DNA of 10,417 bases from Solirubrobacteraceae bacterium (GCA_019683665.1 JADGIB010000114.1:1-10417); one strand, 5' to 3'. Positions 1-6,643 are shown, numbered from the stretch's first letter. Made by a program: numbers and translations. Notes: generated from the sequence alone by a model not told the origin.

Positions 1-1187
1 GCCGGGGCCGGGGCGGGCGCGGGACGCTCGCCGGCGGCGGCGAGCGCGGCCTCGAGCCGGTCGATCCGGGCCAGCAGCGCCCGCGTGGACGCGTCCACCT
101 GCGGCGCGGCCGCCTTCACGAGCGCGAGCTCGAGCTGGGTGCGCGGGTCGGCGCCGTTGCGCATCGCCTCGAGCGCCTCGGCGAGCAGGTCGAGCAGCCG
201 CACGACCGACGCGAGCGGGACGCGCTGGGCCTGCTCGGCCAGGCGGCGGTCGTACTCTGGCGACAGGGCGAGCTCGGGCGGCACCTCGCCGAGGGTGCGC
301 ACGACCATGAGGGCGCGGGCGTGCCCCTCGAGGTCGCGGACGAACGTGGCCGGGTCGCGCCCGGTCTCGGCCAGCCGGTCGGCGGCCAGCAGCGTCGCGC
401 GCCCGTCGCCGGCCCCGACCGCGTCGAGCGCCTCGAACAGGAGGTCGACGTCGGCGACGCCGAGGACCGCGAGGACGTCGTCGAGCGCGATCGCGTCGCC
501 CGAGTAGGTGACGAGCTGCTCGAGCGTGCCGAGCGCGTCGCGGAACGAGCCGGTCGCGTGGCGGGCGATGAGCGCGACCGCCTCCGGGCCGATCGAGATG
601 CCCTCCTTGTCGGCGACGCGCCGGATGACGGCGGCGAGCTGCTCGGCGGTCGGGCGGCGGAAGTCGAAGCGGTGGCAGCGGTCGACGACCGTCGGCAGGA
701 CCTTGTTCGCCTCGGTCGTCGCGAGGACGAAGATCGTGTTCGGCGGCGGCTCCTCGAGCGTCTTGAGGAACGCGTTCCACGCCTGCGACGAGAGCATGTG
801 CGCCTCGTCGAGGATGTAGACCTTGTGGCGGCCGCTGACCGGCGCGAACGCGACCCGTTCGCGCAGGTCGCGGATGTCGTCGACCGAGTTGTTCGACGCG
901 GCGTCCATCTCGATGACGTCCATCGAGGTGGCGTTCGCGATCGCGACGCACGAGTCGCAGCGCCCGCACGGCGTCACGGTCGGGCCGTCGACGCAGTTCA
1001 GGCACGAGGCGAGGATCTTCGCCATCGACGTCTTGCCGGTCCCGCGCGAGCCGACGAACAGGTTCGCGTGGTGGACCTTGCCCTGCTGGACCGCGTTGGA
1101 CAGGGTGCGCACGACGTGCTCCTGTCCGACGACGTCGGCGAAGGTCCGCGGGCGGTGGCGGCGATACAGCGAAGGCGCGGACGACAC
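1..1187 (-). CDS. dnaX: DNA polymerase III subunit gamma/tau (partial, C-terminus outside window)
   Basis: This is the clamp-loader ATPase that loads the beta sliding clamp and links the replicative polymerases at the fork. About 395 residues are visible. The N-terminus SLYRRHRPRTFADVVGQEHV is the family signature. Walker A GSRGTGKT is at residues 46-53, the zinc-binding cysteines are C65, C74, C77 and C80, and Walker B with DEAH is at 127-130. The sensor-1 stretch ATTEANKV and a DRC motif that supplies the arginine finger follow. The last visible residues form a Pro/Ala-rich linker, as expected where the tau-specific part begins. GTG at 1187 is the only sensible start because an in-frame TAG lies five codons upstream (1200-1202). 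GCGGAG lies a few bases ahead of it as a possible weak ribosome site. No A-rich programmed-frameshift sequence is visible. The identity is certain; only the end is missing. Confidence 0.97.
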   Translation of the reverse strand, partial: MSSAPSLYRRHRPRTFADVVGQEHVVRTLSNAVQQGKVHHANLFVGSRGTGKTSMAKILASCLNCVDGPTVTPCGRCDSCVAIANATSMDVIEMDAASNNSVDDIRDLRERVAFAPVSGRHKVYILDEAHMLSSQAWNAFLKTLEEPPPNTIFVLATTEANKVLPTVVDRCHRFDFRRPTAEQLAAVIRRVADKEGISIGPEAVALIARHATGSFRDALGTLEQLVTYSGDAIALDDVLAVLGVADVDLLFEALDAVGAGDGRATLLAADRLAETGRDPATFVRDLEGHARALMVVRTLGEVPPELALSPEYDRRLAEQAQRVPLASVVRLLDLLAEALEAMRNGADPRTQLELALVKAAAPQVDASTRALLARIDRLEAALAAAGERPAPAPAP

Positions 1188-1196
1188 GGACTCCGC

Positions 1197-1202
1197 AGTC
1201 TA
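1197..1202 (-). promoter_or_regulatory. Putative -10 element of dnaX
   Basis: On the minus strand TAGACT (pattern TANNNT) ends nine bases before the dnaX GTG start. No -35 consensus is seen. The spacing would put the transcript start near or at the start codon, as in leaderless genes. This is inferred from pattern only. Confidence 0.4.
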
Positions 1203-1242
1203 GATCCCCGGGTGGGCGGCGCGCGGGGGCCGGACGGTCGGG

Positions 1243-1248
1243 TACGGT
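1243..1248 (+). promoter_or_regulatory. Putative -10 element of the alpha/beta hydrolase gene
   Basis: TACGGT (TANNNT) ends eight bases before GTG 1257, in the 69-base divergent spacer shared with dnaX. The same string GGTACGGTT recurs upstream of the GFA-family gene at 3311-3319. No -35 consensus is evident. The position fits a leaderless start at 1257. Confidence 0.4.
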
Positions 1249-1256
1249 TGCCCGCG

Positions 1257-2087
1257 GTGAGGGTGGAGCCTGAGCATCACGGGGGATCGGGCACGCCGCT
1301 GCTGCTCCTGCACGGGTTCACCGACACGTGGTACGCGTGGCGGCCGCTGCTGCCGTACCTGGAGCCCGAGCACGAGGTCCTCGCGGTCACGCTCCCCGGC
1401 CACCACGGCGGCCCGGACCTGGGCGGGCGTCCGATGACGGTCGAGACCGCGCTCGACATCCTCGAGGCGCGCCTGGACGCGGCCGGCTGGGCGACGGCCC
1501 ACATCGCCGGCAGCTCGTACGGCGGCTGGCTGTCGCTCGGGCTCGCGGCCCGCGGGCGCGCGCGCTCGGTCGTCGCGCTGTGCCCGGCCGGCGGCTGGAA
1601 GGGCGAGAGCCCGGAGGGCCGCCACGTCTACCGCTACTTCCTGCGCTCCCACCACATCCTGAAGCGGTCGACGCCGCGGATGCTGCACCTGCTCGCCGTG
1701 CGCCCGCGCCTGCGCGCAGCCGCGTTCCGCGAGGTGATCGCCCACCCGCGCCGGCTGCCGCCGGGGGCGGCGCTGCACATGCTCGAGGGCGCGCGCGAGT
1801 GCTCGGTCGTGCTCGAGGGGATCGAGGCGGCGCGCCGCGAGGACGCGTTCGGCGCGCTCGGGCCGATCGACGTGCCGGTGCGGATCGCCTACGGCGAGCG
1901 CGACTGGCTGATCCGCTGGCCGCGCTGGTACGAGCGGCTGCGCCGGATGCTCCCCGACGCCGAGTACGTGAAGCTCGCCGACTGCGGGCACCTGCCGATG
2001 TGGGACGACCCGGAGCTGACGGCGCGCACGATCCTCGAGGTGACGCGGGCGCGCGACGCCGATCGGTCCCCGGCCGCGGCGGACTAG
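1257..2087 (+). CDS. Alpha/beta hydrolase family protein
   Basis: This is a cytosolic alpha/beta-hydrolase fold protein of 276 residues, a normal length for the family. The oxyanion-hole motif HGFTD is at 19-23. The nucleophile elbow GSSYGG is at 85-90 with Ser87, the acid is probably Asp216 in GERDWL, and the catalytic His is 245 in CGHLPMWDDP. The stretch from about 95 to 200, rich in Arg and His, is the cap domain. Together these give a complete catalytic triad, so an esterase, lipase or C-C-hydrolase activity is likely, but the substrate cannot be read from the sequence. The longer open frame upstream is only the antisense of dnaX. GTG 1257 was chosen because a TANNNT element sits eight bases before it; GTG 1263 or TTG 1248 are alternatives. 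The gene is divergent from dnaX, and its stop shares CTAG with the convergent small gene. Confidence 0.9.
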   Translation: MRVEPEHHGGSGTPLLLLHGFTDTWYAWRPLLPYLEPEHEVLAVTLPGHHGGPDLGGRPMTVETALDILEARLDAAGWATAHIAGSSYGGWLSLGLAARGRARSVVALCPAGGWKGESPEGRHVYRYFLRSHHILKRSTPRMLHLLAVRPRLRAAAFREVIAHPRRLPPGAALHMLEGARECSVVLEGIEAARREDAFGALGPIDVPVRIAYGERDWLIRWPRWYERLRRMLPDAEYVKLADCGHLPMWDDPELTARTILEVTRARDADRSPAAAD

Positions 2088-2278
2088 ACGAGGCCGCGGA
2101 CCTGCGCGAGGTCGGCGCAGACGACGCACAGCGGCCACGGCGGGTTCCACGGCCAGCCGGTGACGTCCTTGCCGCACAGCGCCCGGTCGGGGTCCTCGGC
2201 GGTGACGATGTGGCAGATCTCCTCGCCGGGGTGGGTCGGGCCGTCGAGGCGCGTCGGTTCGAGGTACGGGCTGCTCAT
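2084..2278 (-). CDS. Small cysteine-rich (zinc-ribbon-like) hypothetical protein
   Basis: The product is 64 residues with H23, C35, C51 and C54 placed as a plausible zinc site (C51-x2-C54 near the C-terminus, LCGKDVTGWPWNP in the middle). The repeated Trp/Pro segment between the cysteines suggests a compact metal-bound fold. It resembles small uncharacterised actinobacterial proteins of the ALCGK...CxxC type; I cannot name a family with certainty and assign no function. The ATG at 2278 has no clear ribosome site but follows a TAGGCT element by ten bases. The gene lies 20 bases after the 3' end of the SRP RNA on the same strand, so it might also be read through from that gene. Its stop codon overlaps the hydrolase stop head-on. 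Confidence 0.72.
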   Translation of the reverse strand: MSSPYLEPTRLDGPTHPGEEICHIVTAEDPDRALCGKDVTGWPWNPPWPLCVVCADLAQVRGLV

Positions 2279-2288
2279 CGGCGTGGGC

Positions 2289-2294
2289 AGCCTA
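2289..2294 (-). promoter_or_regulatory. Putative -10 element of the small Cys-rich gene
   Basis: On the minus strand TAGGCT ends ten bases before the ATG at 2278 and begins only five bases after the SRP RNA 3' end. It fits the TANNNT pattern seen before other genes in this window. No -35 is recognisable. Confidence 0.35.
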
Positions 2295-2298
2295 GTGG

Positions 2299-2569
2299 AC
2301 CGTGCACCCTCCTTCGAGGTCCGGTCTCCGGGCGCTGACGTCGCCTCCGGCTCCGGATCGGGAGCTCCCGCTGCGCCTGCCGGGGACCGCTTAAGGCTGC
2401 TTCCTTCCGGACCTGACCTGGTTCACGGGCCGACATCGCGCGGGACCCGGTCCATCGACACCGACTGCGGCGCGCTGACCCCGAAAGCCTCGCCCCTCGA
2501 GAGGGGATTCGGCCTCGCTAGAGCGGATTGCGAGCGACAGGGCACCGCTACCTCCCCGCCTAGCACGGT
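2299..2569 (-). ncRNA. ffs: Signal recognition particle RNA, large bacterial (Alu-containing) type
   Basis: This is the RNA scaffold of the SRP, which binds Ffh and targets membrane and secreted proteins to the translocon. The conserved domain IV core, GTCAGGTCCGGAAGGAAGC with its GGAA tetraloop, reads on the minus strand at 2396-2417. The 5' part carries the Alu-domain signature GGGGAGGTAGCGGTGCCC (2540-2557), which I recognise from the Bacillus subtilis scRNA. The ends pair: ACCGUGC at 2569-2563 with GCACGGU at 2305-2299, giving 271 nt, the same length I recall for the B. subtilis molecule. A flanking helix also pairs around 2453-2446 with 2362-2355. So this is the long form with helices 2-5 and an Alu domain, not the short 4.5S form. 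It lies upstream of dnaX on the same strand, with the small and hydrolase genes in between. No U-tract terminator was seen. Confidence 0.95.
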
Positions 2570-2578
2570 CCGCGGACC

Positions 2579-2584
2579 ATGATA
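2579..2584 (-). promoter_or_regulatory. -10 element of the SRP RNA promoter
   Basis: On the minus strand TATCAT (five of six matches to TATAAT) ends nine bases before the inferred RNA 5' end at 2569. It is the best sigma-70-like -10 in the window, as expected for a strongly expressed stable RNA. The -35 region, about 2600-2607, is not a good consensus and is covered by the FadR-like operator. Confidence 0.6.
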
Positions 2585-2594
2585 GCCTCGCGAT

Positions 2595-2605
2595 TGGTCC
2601 AACCA
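2595..2605. promoter_or_regulatory. FadR-type operator (predicted)
   Basis: TGGTCCAACCA is an inverted repeat TGGT-N3-ACCA and matches the core of the E. coli FadR site, TGGTCNGACCA, at all but one defined position. It directly abuts the GTG at 2606 of a FadR-like regulator gene, so autoregulation is the simple reading. It also lies about 26-36 bases upstream of the inferred SRP RNA start. The link to this regulator is inferred from protein similarity and position. Confidence 0.55.
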
Positions 2606-3304
2606 GTGCCGTCGTCGATCCGCCCCACCCCGCCACGCCTGCGGTCCGCGGCCGTCCACGACCGGCTGCGCCGGGCGATCGTCGCGGGACAGTACCGCCC
2701 GGGCGACGCGCTGCCGTCCGAGCGCGCGCTCAGCGAGATGCACCGCGTGAACCGCCACGCGGTGCGCGAGGCGATCAAGCGCCTGCAGCAGGCCGGGCTC
2801 GTCCAGGTCACCCAGGGCGGGGCGACGCGCGTGCTCGACTGGCGCGAGACGGCGGGGCTCGACCTCCTCGCCGACCTCGCCGCGAGCGAGAGCTTCCCGT
2901 CGGTCATGCGCTCGTTCGCGCAGATGCGCGCGACGATCGGCGCCGACGCGGCGCGGCTGTGCGCGCTGAACGCCCCGGCCGAGACGCGCCGGGAGCTGCC
3001 GGCGCTGGCGCGGGCGATCCCGTCCCCGGCCGACATGCGCCGCTACCGGATCCGCTTCGAGGCCTACGAGGCGCTGTGGTCGGCGATCGTGCGCGGCAGC
3101 GGCAACGTCGCCTACCGGCTCGCGTTCAACAGCCTCGTCGGCGCCCGCCACGGCGGCGGGATCGACCCGGAGCTGTTCGCCGCCGAGGTCGACGACCGCG
3201 ACGCGGCGATCGCGCTCGCCGCCGTGATCGTCGCCGGCGACGCGGACCTCGCGTACGCGCGGGCGCGCGGGCTCCTGCAGCGGACGGTCGACGCGAGCGC
3301 CTGA
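2606..3304 (+). CDS. FadR-type GntR family transcriptional regulator
   Basis: This is a DNA-binding regulator of about 232 residues. A winged helix-turn-helix spans about 14-78. Residues 79-232 are an alpha-helical C-terminal effector domain. The closest model I know is E. coli FadR. The linker WRETAGLDLLADL matches FWETSGLNILETL, and the DNA-contacting arginines of FadR (35, 45, 49) correspond to R40, R50 and R54 here. In E. coli the ligand is long-chain acyl-CoA; whether this protein binds it is not shown. The start is uncertain. ATG 2579 would add nine residues but lies inside the SRP RNA promoter and has no ribosome site, whereas GTG 2606 follows the operator directly. TAGCCT at 2583-2588 could be its -10. 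The gene is divergent from the SRP RNA and 53 bases ahead of the GFA-family gene, which has its own promoter-like element. Confidence 0.88.
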   Translation: MPSSIRPTPPRLRSAAVHDRLRRAIVAGQYRPGDALPSERALSEMHRVNRHAVREAIKRLQQAGLVQVTQGGATRVLDWRETAGLDLLADLAASESFPSVMRSFAQMRATIGADAARLCALNAPAETRRELPALARAIPSPADMRRYRIRFEAYEALWSAIVRGSGNVAYRLAFNSLVGARHGGGIDPELFAAEVDDRDAAIALAAVIVAGDADLAYARARGLLQRTVDASA

Positions 3305-3311
3305 CGGCCGG

Positions 3312-3348
3312 TACGGTTCGCCGGGCCGAGCCGAATCGACCACGGAGG
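3312..3348 (+). promoter_or_regulatory. Putative -10 element and ribosome-binding site of the GFA-family gene
   Basis: TACGGT at 3312-3317 repeats the element seen before the hydrolase gene. GGAGG at 3344-3348 lies nine bases before ATG 3358 and is one of the clearest Shine-Dalgarno sequences in the window. This suggests a leadered transcript separate from the upstream regulator, though read-through is possible. Confidence 0.45.
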
Positions 3349-3357
3349 GGGAGAGAG

Positions 3358-3777
3358 ATGAGCAAGCTCGACGGCCGCTGCCTGTGCGGGGCGGTGAGCT
3401 ACACGTCGGACGCCGAGCCGCTGTTCTGCGCGGTCTGCCACTGCCGCAACTGCCAGCGCCAGACCGGGACCGCGTTCTCGATCGTCGTCGCGGTGCCCGA
3501 GGACCGCTTCGAGGTGACCGGGGAGCTGTCGGAGCACGTCACGATCGGCGAGGACCACGGCCAGCCGACGCGCCGGCGGTTCTGCTCCGGGTGCGGCTCG
3601 CCGATCGTCACCGTCAGCGAGTCGGCGCCGGGCGTCGCGATCATCAAGGCGGGCACGCTCGACGACCCCAGCTGGCTGGAGCCGCAGCTCGAGGTCTGGT
3701 GCGAGTCGGCCCAGCCGTGGGTCCCGCAGGACCCCGAGCGGACGCGCCTGGACCGCCACCCGCCCCAGCCCGCCTGA
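3358..3777 (+). CDS. GFA (glutathione-dependent formaldehyde-activating) family zinc protein
   Basis: This 139-residue protein shows the cysteine pattern of the GFA / CENP-V fold. CLCG with C8 and C10 is followed by the cluster C24, C27, C29 and C32 in FCAVCHCRNCQRQTGT, and by C76 and C79 in FCSGCGSPI. These positions hold two zinc ions in structurally known members. The family name comes from an enzyme that conjugates formaldehyde to glutathione, but most members, including this one, have no demonstrated substrate. The length is typical and all ligand cysteines are present. ATG 3358 is supported by GGAGG nine bases upstream. The gene sits after a FadR-like regulator in the same direction; a functional link is possible but unproven. 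Confidence 0.92.
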   Translation: MSKLDGRCLCGAVSYTSDAEPLFCAVCHCRNCQRQTGTAFSIVVAVPEDRFEVTGELSEHVTIGEDHGQPTRRRFCSGCGSPIVTVSESAPGVAIIKAGTLDDPSWLEPQLEVWCESAQPWVPQDPERTRLDRHPPQPA

Positions 3778-3824
3778 GGGCCCGGGGCGCGGCGGCCCGA
3801 TGAGCGCGGGCGCGCGGGGATCGC

Positions 3825-3830
3825 TAGCAT
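3825..3830 (+). promoter_or_regulatory. Putative -10 element of tRNA-Val
   Basis: TAGCAT lies 14 bases before the first base of the mature tRNA, leaving room for a short 5' leader. No -35 consensus is evident 17 bases upstream. Confidence 0.45.
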
Positions 3831-3844
3831 CGGACCCCTCTTCC

Positions 3845-3916
3845 GGGCGCGTAGCTCAGTGGGAGAGCGCTCGCTTCACACGCGAGAGGTCGCTGGTTCG
3901 AAACCAGCCGCGCCCA
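3845..3916 (+). tRNA. tRNA-Val (anticodon CAC)
   Basis: This is a complete cloverleaf of 72 nt. The acceptor stem GGGCGCG (3845-3851) pairs with CGCGCCC (3909-3915), with discriminator A3916. The D arm is GCTC...GAGC, and the anticodon stem CTCGC/GCGAG encloses loop TTCACAC with anticodon CAC at 3877-3879. The T arm GCTGG-TTCGAAA-CCAGC is intact. CAC reads GUG valine codons. The 3' CCA is not encoded; the next bases are TGA. A lower-GC segment with a defence-type gene begins right after it, and tRNA 3' ends are common integration points. Confidence 0.96.
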
Positions 3917-3917
3917 T

Positions 3918-3941
3918 GACGCCAGGTCGCATGGCAGCGTC
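3918..3941 (+). terminator. Weak hairpin after tRNA-Val
   Basis: GACGC (3918-3922) can pair with GCGTC (3937-3941) around a 14-base loop directly after the tRNA. It has no T-run, so termination is only a possibility; it could equally be incidental. Confidence 0.25.
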
Positions 3942-3990
3942 TGGAGCGTTCGGATCGTGACGGCCAGGATGCGCCGTCGCCGACGCGAGT

Positions 3991-3996
3991 GAGGAG
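3991..3996 (+). promoter_or_regulatory. Shine-Dalgarno sequence that points to an ATC start at 4005
   Basis: GAGGAG ends eight bases before ATC 4005 in the frame of the long nuclease gene, while no ribosome site precedes the first in-frame GTG at 4059. The in-frame stop TGA at 3990-3992 bounds the open frame just upstream. This site is the main reason for choosing 4005. Confidence 0.55.
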
Positions 3997-4004
3997 CGTC
4001 TCCG

Positions 4005-6434
4005 ATCGAAACGCACGTCCGCACACCGCAGGACATCTTCATCCAGCCCCAGCACCTGGTGGTGCCGCCGTTCCAGCGTCCGTACGTGTGGGAGAAAGAG
4101 GAGCAGTGGGCACCACTCTGGCAGGATGTTCGCCGGCTCGCGGAGCTCCGCTCAGCCCCGTCCTCAGCCGAGGCCAAGCACTTCCTCGGGGCGATCGTCG
4201 TCCAAGCGCAAGAGCCGATCCTCGGCGGACTCCAGGCGAGCAGTGTCATCGACGGCCAGCAGCGGCTCACGACGCTCCAGCTCCTCATGGACGCCACGGC
4301 GTCCGCGTTGGAGGAGCGCGGTCACGAAGCGCTGGCCGCACAGCTCGAACGCCTCACGCACAACGAGGAGATCTACGTACCAGGCGGCCAGACAAGGCTG
4401 AAGCTCCGACACAGCAACCGAGATCGGGCCGCATTCGGCGAGGTCATGGATGCGGACGTGCCGGTCGACCACGATCGGCTGACTCACGCGGCCGCTCGAG
4501 TGACCCGCGCGCACGCGTACTTCGCGCAATCGGTAGCCGAGTGGCTCGACGCGTCGGACGGTGAACGTGACCACCGTGCTCAATCGCTGACCGGCGCGCT
4601 GACACGCGGCCTTCAGCTCGTCGTGATCAACCTCACCGCGACGGAGAACTCGCAGGAGATCTTCGAGACGCTGAACGCTCGCGGCACTCCACTCACCGCC
4701 GCCGACCTCATACGGAACTTCGTCTTCCAACGACTCGCGGCGGAAGGCGCCGACACGCGCGCGCACCTGGATCAGTGGCCGTTCGAGACAGAGTTCTGGG
4801 AGCGCGAGGTCAGCGTCGGGCGCTATCCGATGCAGCGAAGCTCGCTGTTCTTCAACCAGTGGCTCATCTCCCAAACCGGCGAAGAGGTGAGCCCACGAGC
4901 GACGTTCACGAGGTTCAAGCAGTACGTCGAGCACGTCCAACACGAGAGCGGCACCACGGTGGCCGATCTCCTTCCGCTGATCCGGCGACAGGCCGACGCC
5001 TACGAGGCATGGATCCGAGCCGCCGAAGACCCTGACCGCCAACTCAATCGCGTCGAGCTCTCGGTGTACCGCATGAGCGCATCGGACACCGAGCTGCTCA
5101 AGCCAGTGCTCCTCTGGCTTCACCAGCCTGGGCGCGGCATCCCGCCTGCCGTCGTCGATGCGGTGGTCTCAACGCTGGAGAGCTGGCTCGTGCGGCGTCA
5201 GCTCATGGGATTGAACATCGGCGATCTGGCTCGGGTCGTCGCCGAGATCATCCGGATTCACAACACCACGCCCGCTGAACAGCTGGTCAATCAGGTTTCC
5301 ACGTACCTCTCGCGGCTGAACGTCACGAGCACGTACTGGCCCGGAGATGCCGAGGTCCGCGATCACCTGCGAACAACCCAGGTGTTCCGTCGCTTCAAGC
5401 GTGCCCGGTTGCGCATGGTCCTTGAGGCCATTGAGGATCACCTCAGACGGGGGACGAACCAGCCGCAGGTCCCCCGCCGTGGGTACCCGATCGAGCACAT
5501 CCTTCCGCAGAAGTGGCAGGACCACTGGCCCGTCGATGACCCCGACGCCGAGGAGCAGCGTGCCGAGCGACTCCATCGTCTTGGCAATCTGACGTTGCTC
5601 ACGAGCTCTCTGAACTCGAAGCTGTCGAATGGCCCTTGGGACAGGAAGCGCGACGCACTGCGCAAGCAGGACACCCTCCTGCTCAACAGCCGGCTCGTCG
5701 CCTCAGCCGAGTCGACATGGGCCGAGGCGGAGATCGATGCACGCACTGACGCCCTGATCGACGCCGTGCTCCAGATCTGGCCGGTGCCCGAGGGCCACGA
5801 AGGGGTCGTGGTCGACCCACACGAGAAGTCGTCGGGTTGGATCCAGATCAAGCACCTCGTCGACGCCGGGCTCCTCGCCCCGGGAACAGTTCTCACCCCG
5901 CGCAGCGGCACGTGGGAAAGCCGGCCGGCGACGGTCCGCCCTGACGGCCTGCTCGATGTCGACGGCAAGCTGTTCGAGTCGCCCTCTGGTGCCGGACGGT
6001 ACGTCAAGGGCTCCCACACGAACGGTTGGACCTTCTGGGGCGTTCCCGATGGTCGCCGCCTGGCCGACATCCGTGCCGTGTACTCAGGAACGGATCCTGA
6101 ACAACCGGCGGACACGTTCGACTGGGCCGCGCTGCATCGCATCTTGGAGGCGCTCCCGCCAGGGCACTGGACGACCTATGGCAGCCTCGCAGACGCGGTG
6201 GGGACCGCAGCCCAGCCGCTCGGGCAGCACGTCGCGAACTGCAGGCAGTGCACGAATGCCTACCGCGTACTGCGCAGCGACGGAACGGTTGCACCCGGGT
6301 TCCGGTGGAGTGATCCGGACGACCCGCGGGATCCGGTCGAGCTGCTCACGGAGGAAGGCGCATTCATCGACGGGAAACCCGACCCTGATCGTGAGCTCAG
6401 CAGCGACGACCTGCAAGCCCTGATCGAGCAGTAG
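4005..6434 (+). CDS. GmrSD-like restriction nuclease: DUF262-DUF1524-RAMA-ATL fusion
   Basis: This is probably a modification-dependent (type IV-like) anti-phage nuclease of 809 residues if started at 4005. DUF262 (about 1-380) has the motifs VVPPFQRPYVW (19-29), VIDGQQRLTTL (81-91) and SQEIFETLNARGTPLTAADL (216-235), the ParB-like nucleotide-using half of GmrS. DUF1524 (about 440-590) has IEHILPQ with His498, then HRLGNLTLL and LNSKLSNGPWD, giving an HNH-like site (H498, N528, N537). A RAMA domain follows at about 610-695 (VDAGLLAPGT, SPSGAGRYV, NGWTFWGV). The end (703-809) is an alkyltransferase-like fold: LPPGHWTTYGSLADAVG, then NAYRVLRSDGTV where MGMT has PCHRVV. The catalytic Cys is thus Ala, and the Arg-finger position looks like Gln737. 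RAMA and ATL modules plausibly read modified or flipped bases. GC is visibly lower than in the neighbours (63% in 4921-4980 against 78% in 7561-7620), suggesting transfer. GTG 4059 is the alternative start (791 residues) but removes the conserved N-terminal strand. Confidence 0.88.
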   Translation: METHVRTPQDIFIQPQHLVVPPFQRPYVWEKEEQWAPLWQDVRRLAELRSAPSSAEAKHFLGAIVVQAQEPILGGLQASSVIDGQQRLTTLQLLMDATASALEERGHEALAAQLERLTHNEEIYVPGGQTRLKLRHSNRDRAAFGEVMDADVPVDHDRLTHAAARVTRAHAYFAQSVAEWLDASDGERDHRAQSLTGALTRGLQLVVINLTATENSQEIFETLNARGTPLTAADLIRNFVFQRLAAEGADTRAHLDQWPFETEFWEREVSVGRYPMQRSSLFFNQWLISQTGEEVSPRATFTRFKQYVEHVQHESGTTVADLLPLIRRQADAYEAWIRAAEDPDRQLNRVELSVYRMSASDTELLKPVLLWLHQPGRGIPPAVVDAVVSTLESWLVRRQLMGLNIGDLARVVAEIIRIHNTTPAEQLVNQVSTYLSRLNVTSTYWPGDAEVRDHLRTTQVFRRFKRARLRMVLEAIEDHLRRGTNQPQVPRRGYPIEHILPQKWQDHWPVDDPDAEEQRAERLHRLGNLTLLTSSLNSKLSNGPWDRKRDALRKQDTLLLNSRLVASAESTWAEAEIDARTDALIDAVLQIWPVPEGHEGVVVDPHEKSSGWIQIKHLVDAGLLAPGTVLTPRSGTWESRPATVRPDGLLDVDGKLFESPSGAGRYVKGSHTNGWTFWGVPDGRRLADIRAVYSGTDPEQPADTFDWAALHRILEALPPGHWTTYGSLADAVGTAAQPLGQHVANCRQCTNAYRVLRSDGTVAPGFRWSDPDDPRDPVELLTEEGAFIDGKPDPDRELSSDDLQALIEQ

Positions 6435-6643
6435 CGACACTTCGGCGGCCTACCCGGATCCGATCCGAGCCGCGACACGATCCAGGCATCCACGGTCCGG
6501 TCACGGGTTGCCAGAGACGACAGCGCCACCAGACGAACGCACACTGCCCAATTGTGAGCCGTTCGTGGCCGGCATCGACCACGTTGCCCCGACCGGACCC
6601 ACGGCGCGACCCTCGCCGTCGCGGCCCTGCCGCCGATCGGTGA
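6435..6643. other. Intergenic region with no recognisable gene
   Basis: These bases follow the nuclease gene. The short open frames on both strands have no recognisable domain, no ribosome site and unnatural composition. The first half keeps the lower GC of the nuclease segment, and GC rises again from about 6600. I see no tRNA 3'-end repeat, integrase fragment or promoter. This could be the right edge of an acquired segment. Confidence 0.4.

Noticed and set aside
1..1187. Programmed frameshift site in dnaX that would make a separate gamma subunit
   Set aside because: No A-rich slippery heptamer is present in the visible part; any site would lie beyond the left edge.
321..1256. Long plus-strand open frame running from 321 into the hydrolase gene
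   Set aside because: It is the antisense of dnaX. Its translation is low-complexity Arg/Val/Asp, and only the part after about 1257 has a real protein fold.
1200..2177. 325-residue minus-strand open frame over the hydrolase
   Set aside because: Arg/Ala/Pro-rich translation with no motif, antisense to a gene with a complete catalytic triad; a high-GC shadow.
3824..4297. 157-residue minus-strand open frame across tRNA-Val
   Set aside because: Its end reads LVSNQRPLACEASALPLSYA, the classic antisense translation of a tRNA; not a gene.
3989..4564. 191-residue plus-strand frame starting with GTG 3989, considered as the nuclease start through a frameshift
   Set aside because: The DUF262-like N-terminal residues are already in the main frame from 4008 onward, so no frameshift is needed; this frame gives low-complexity sequence.
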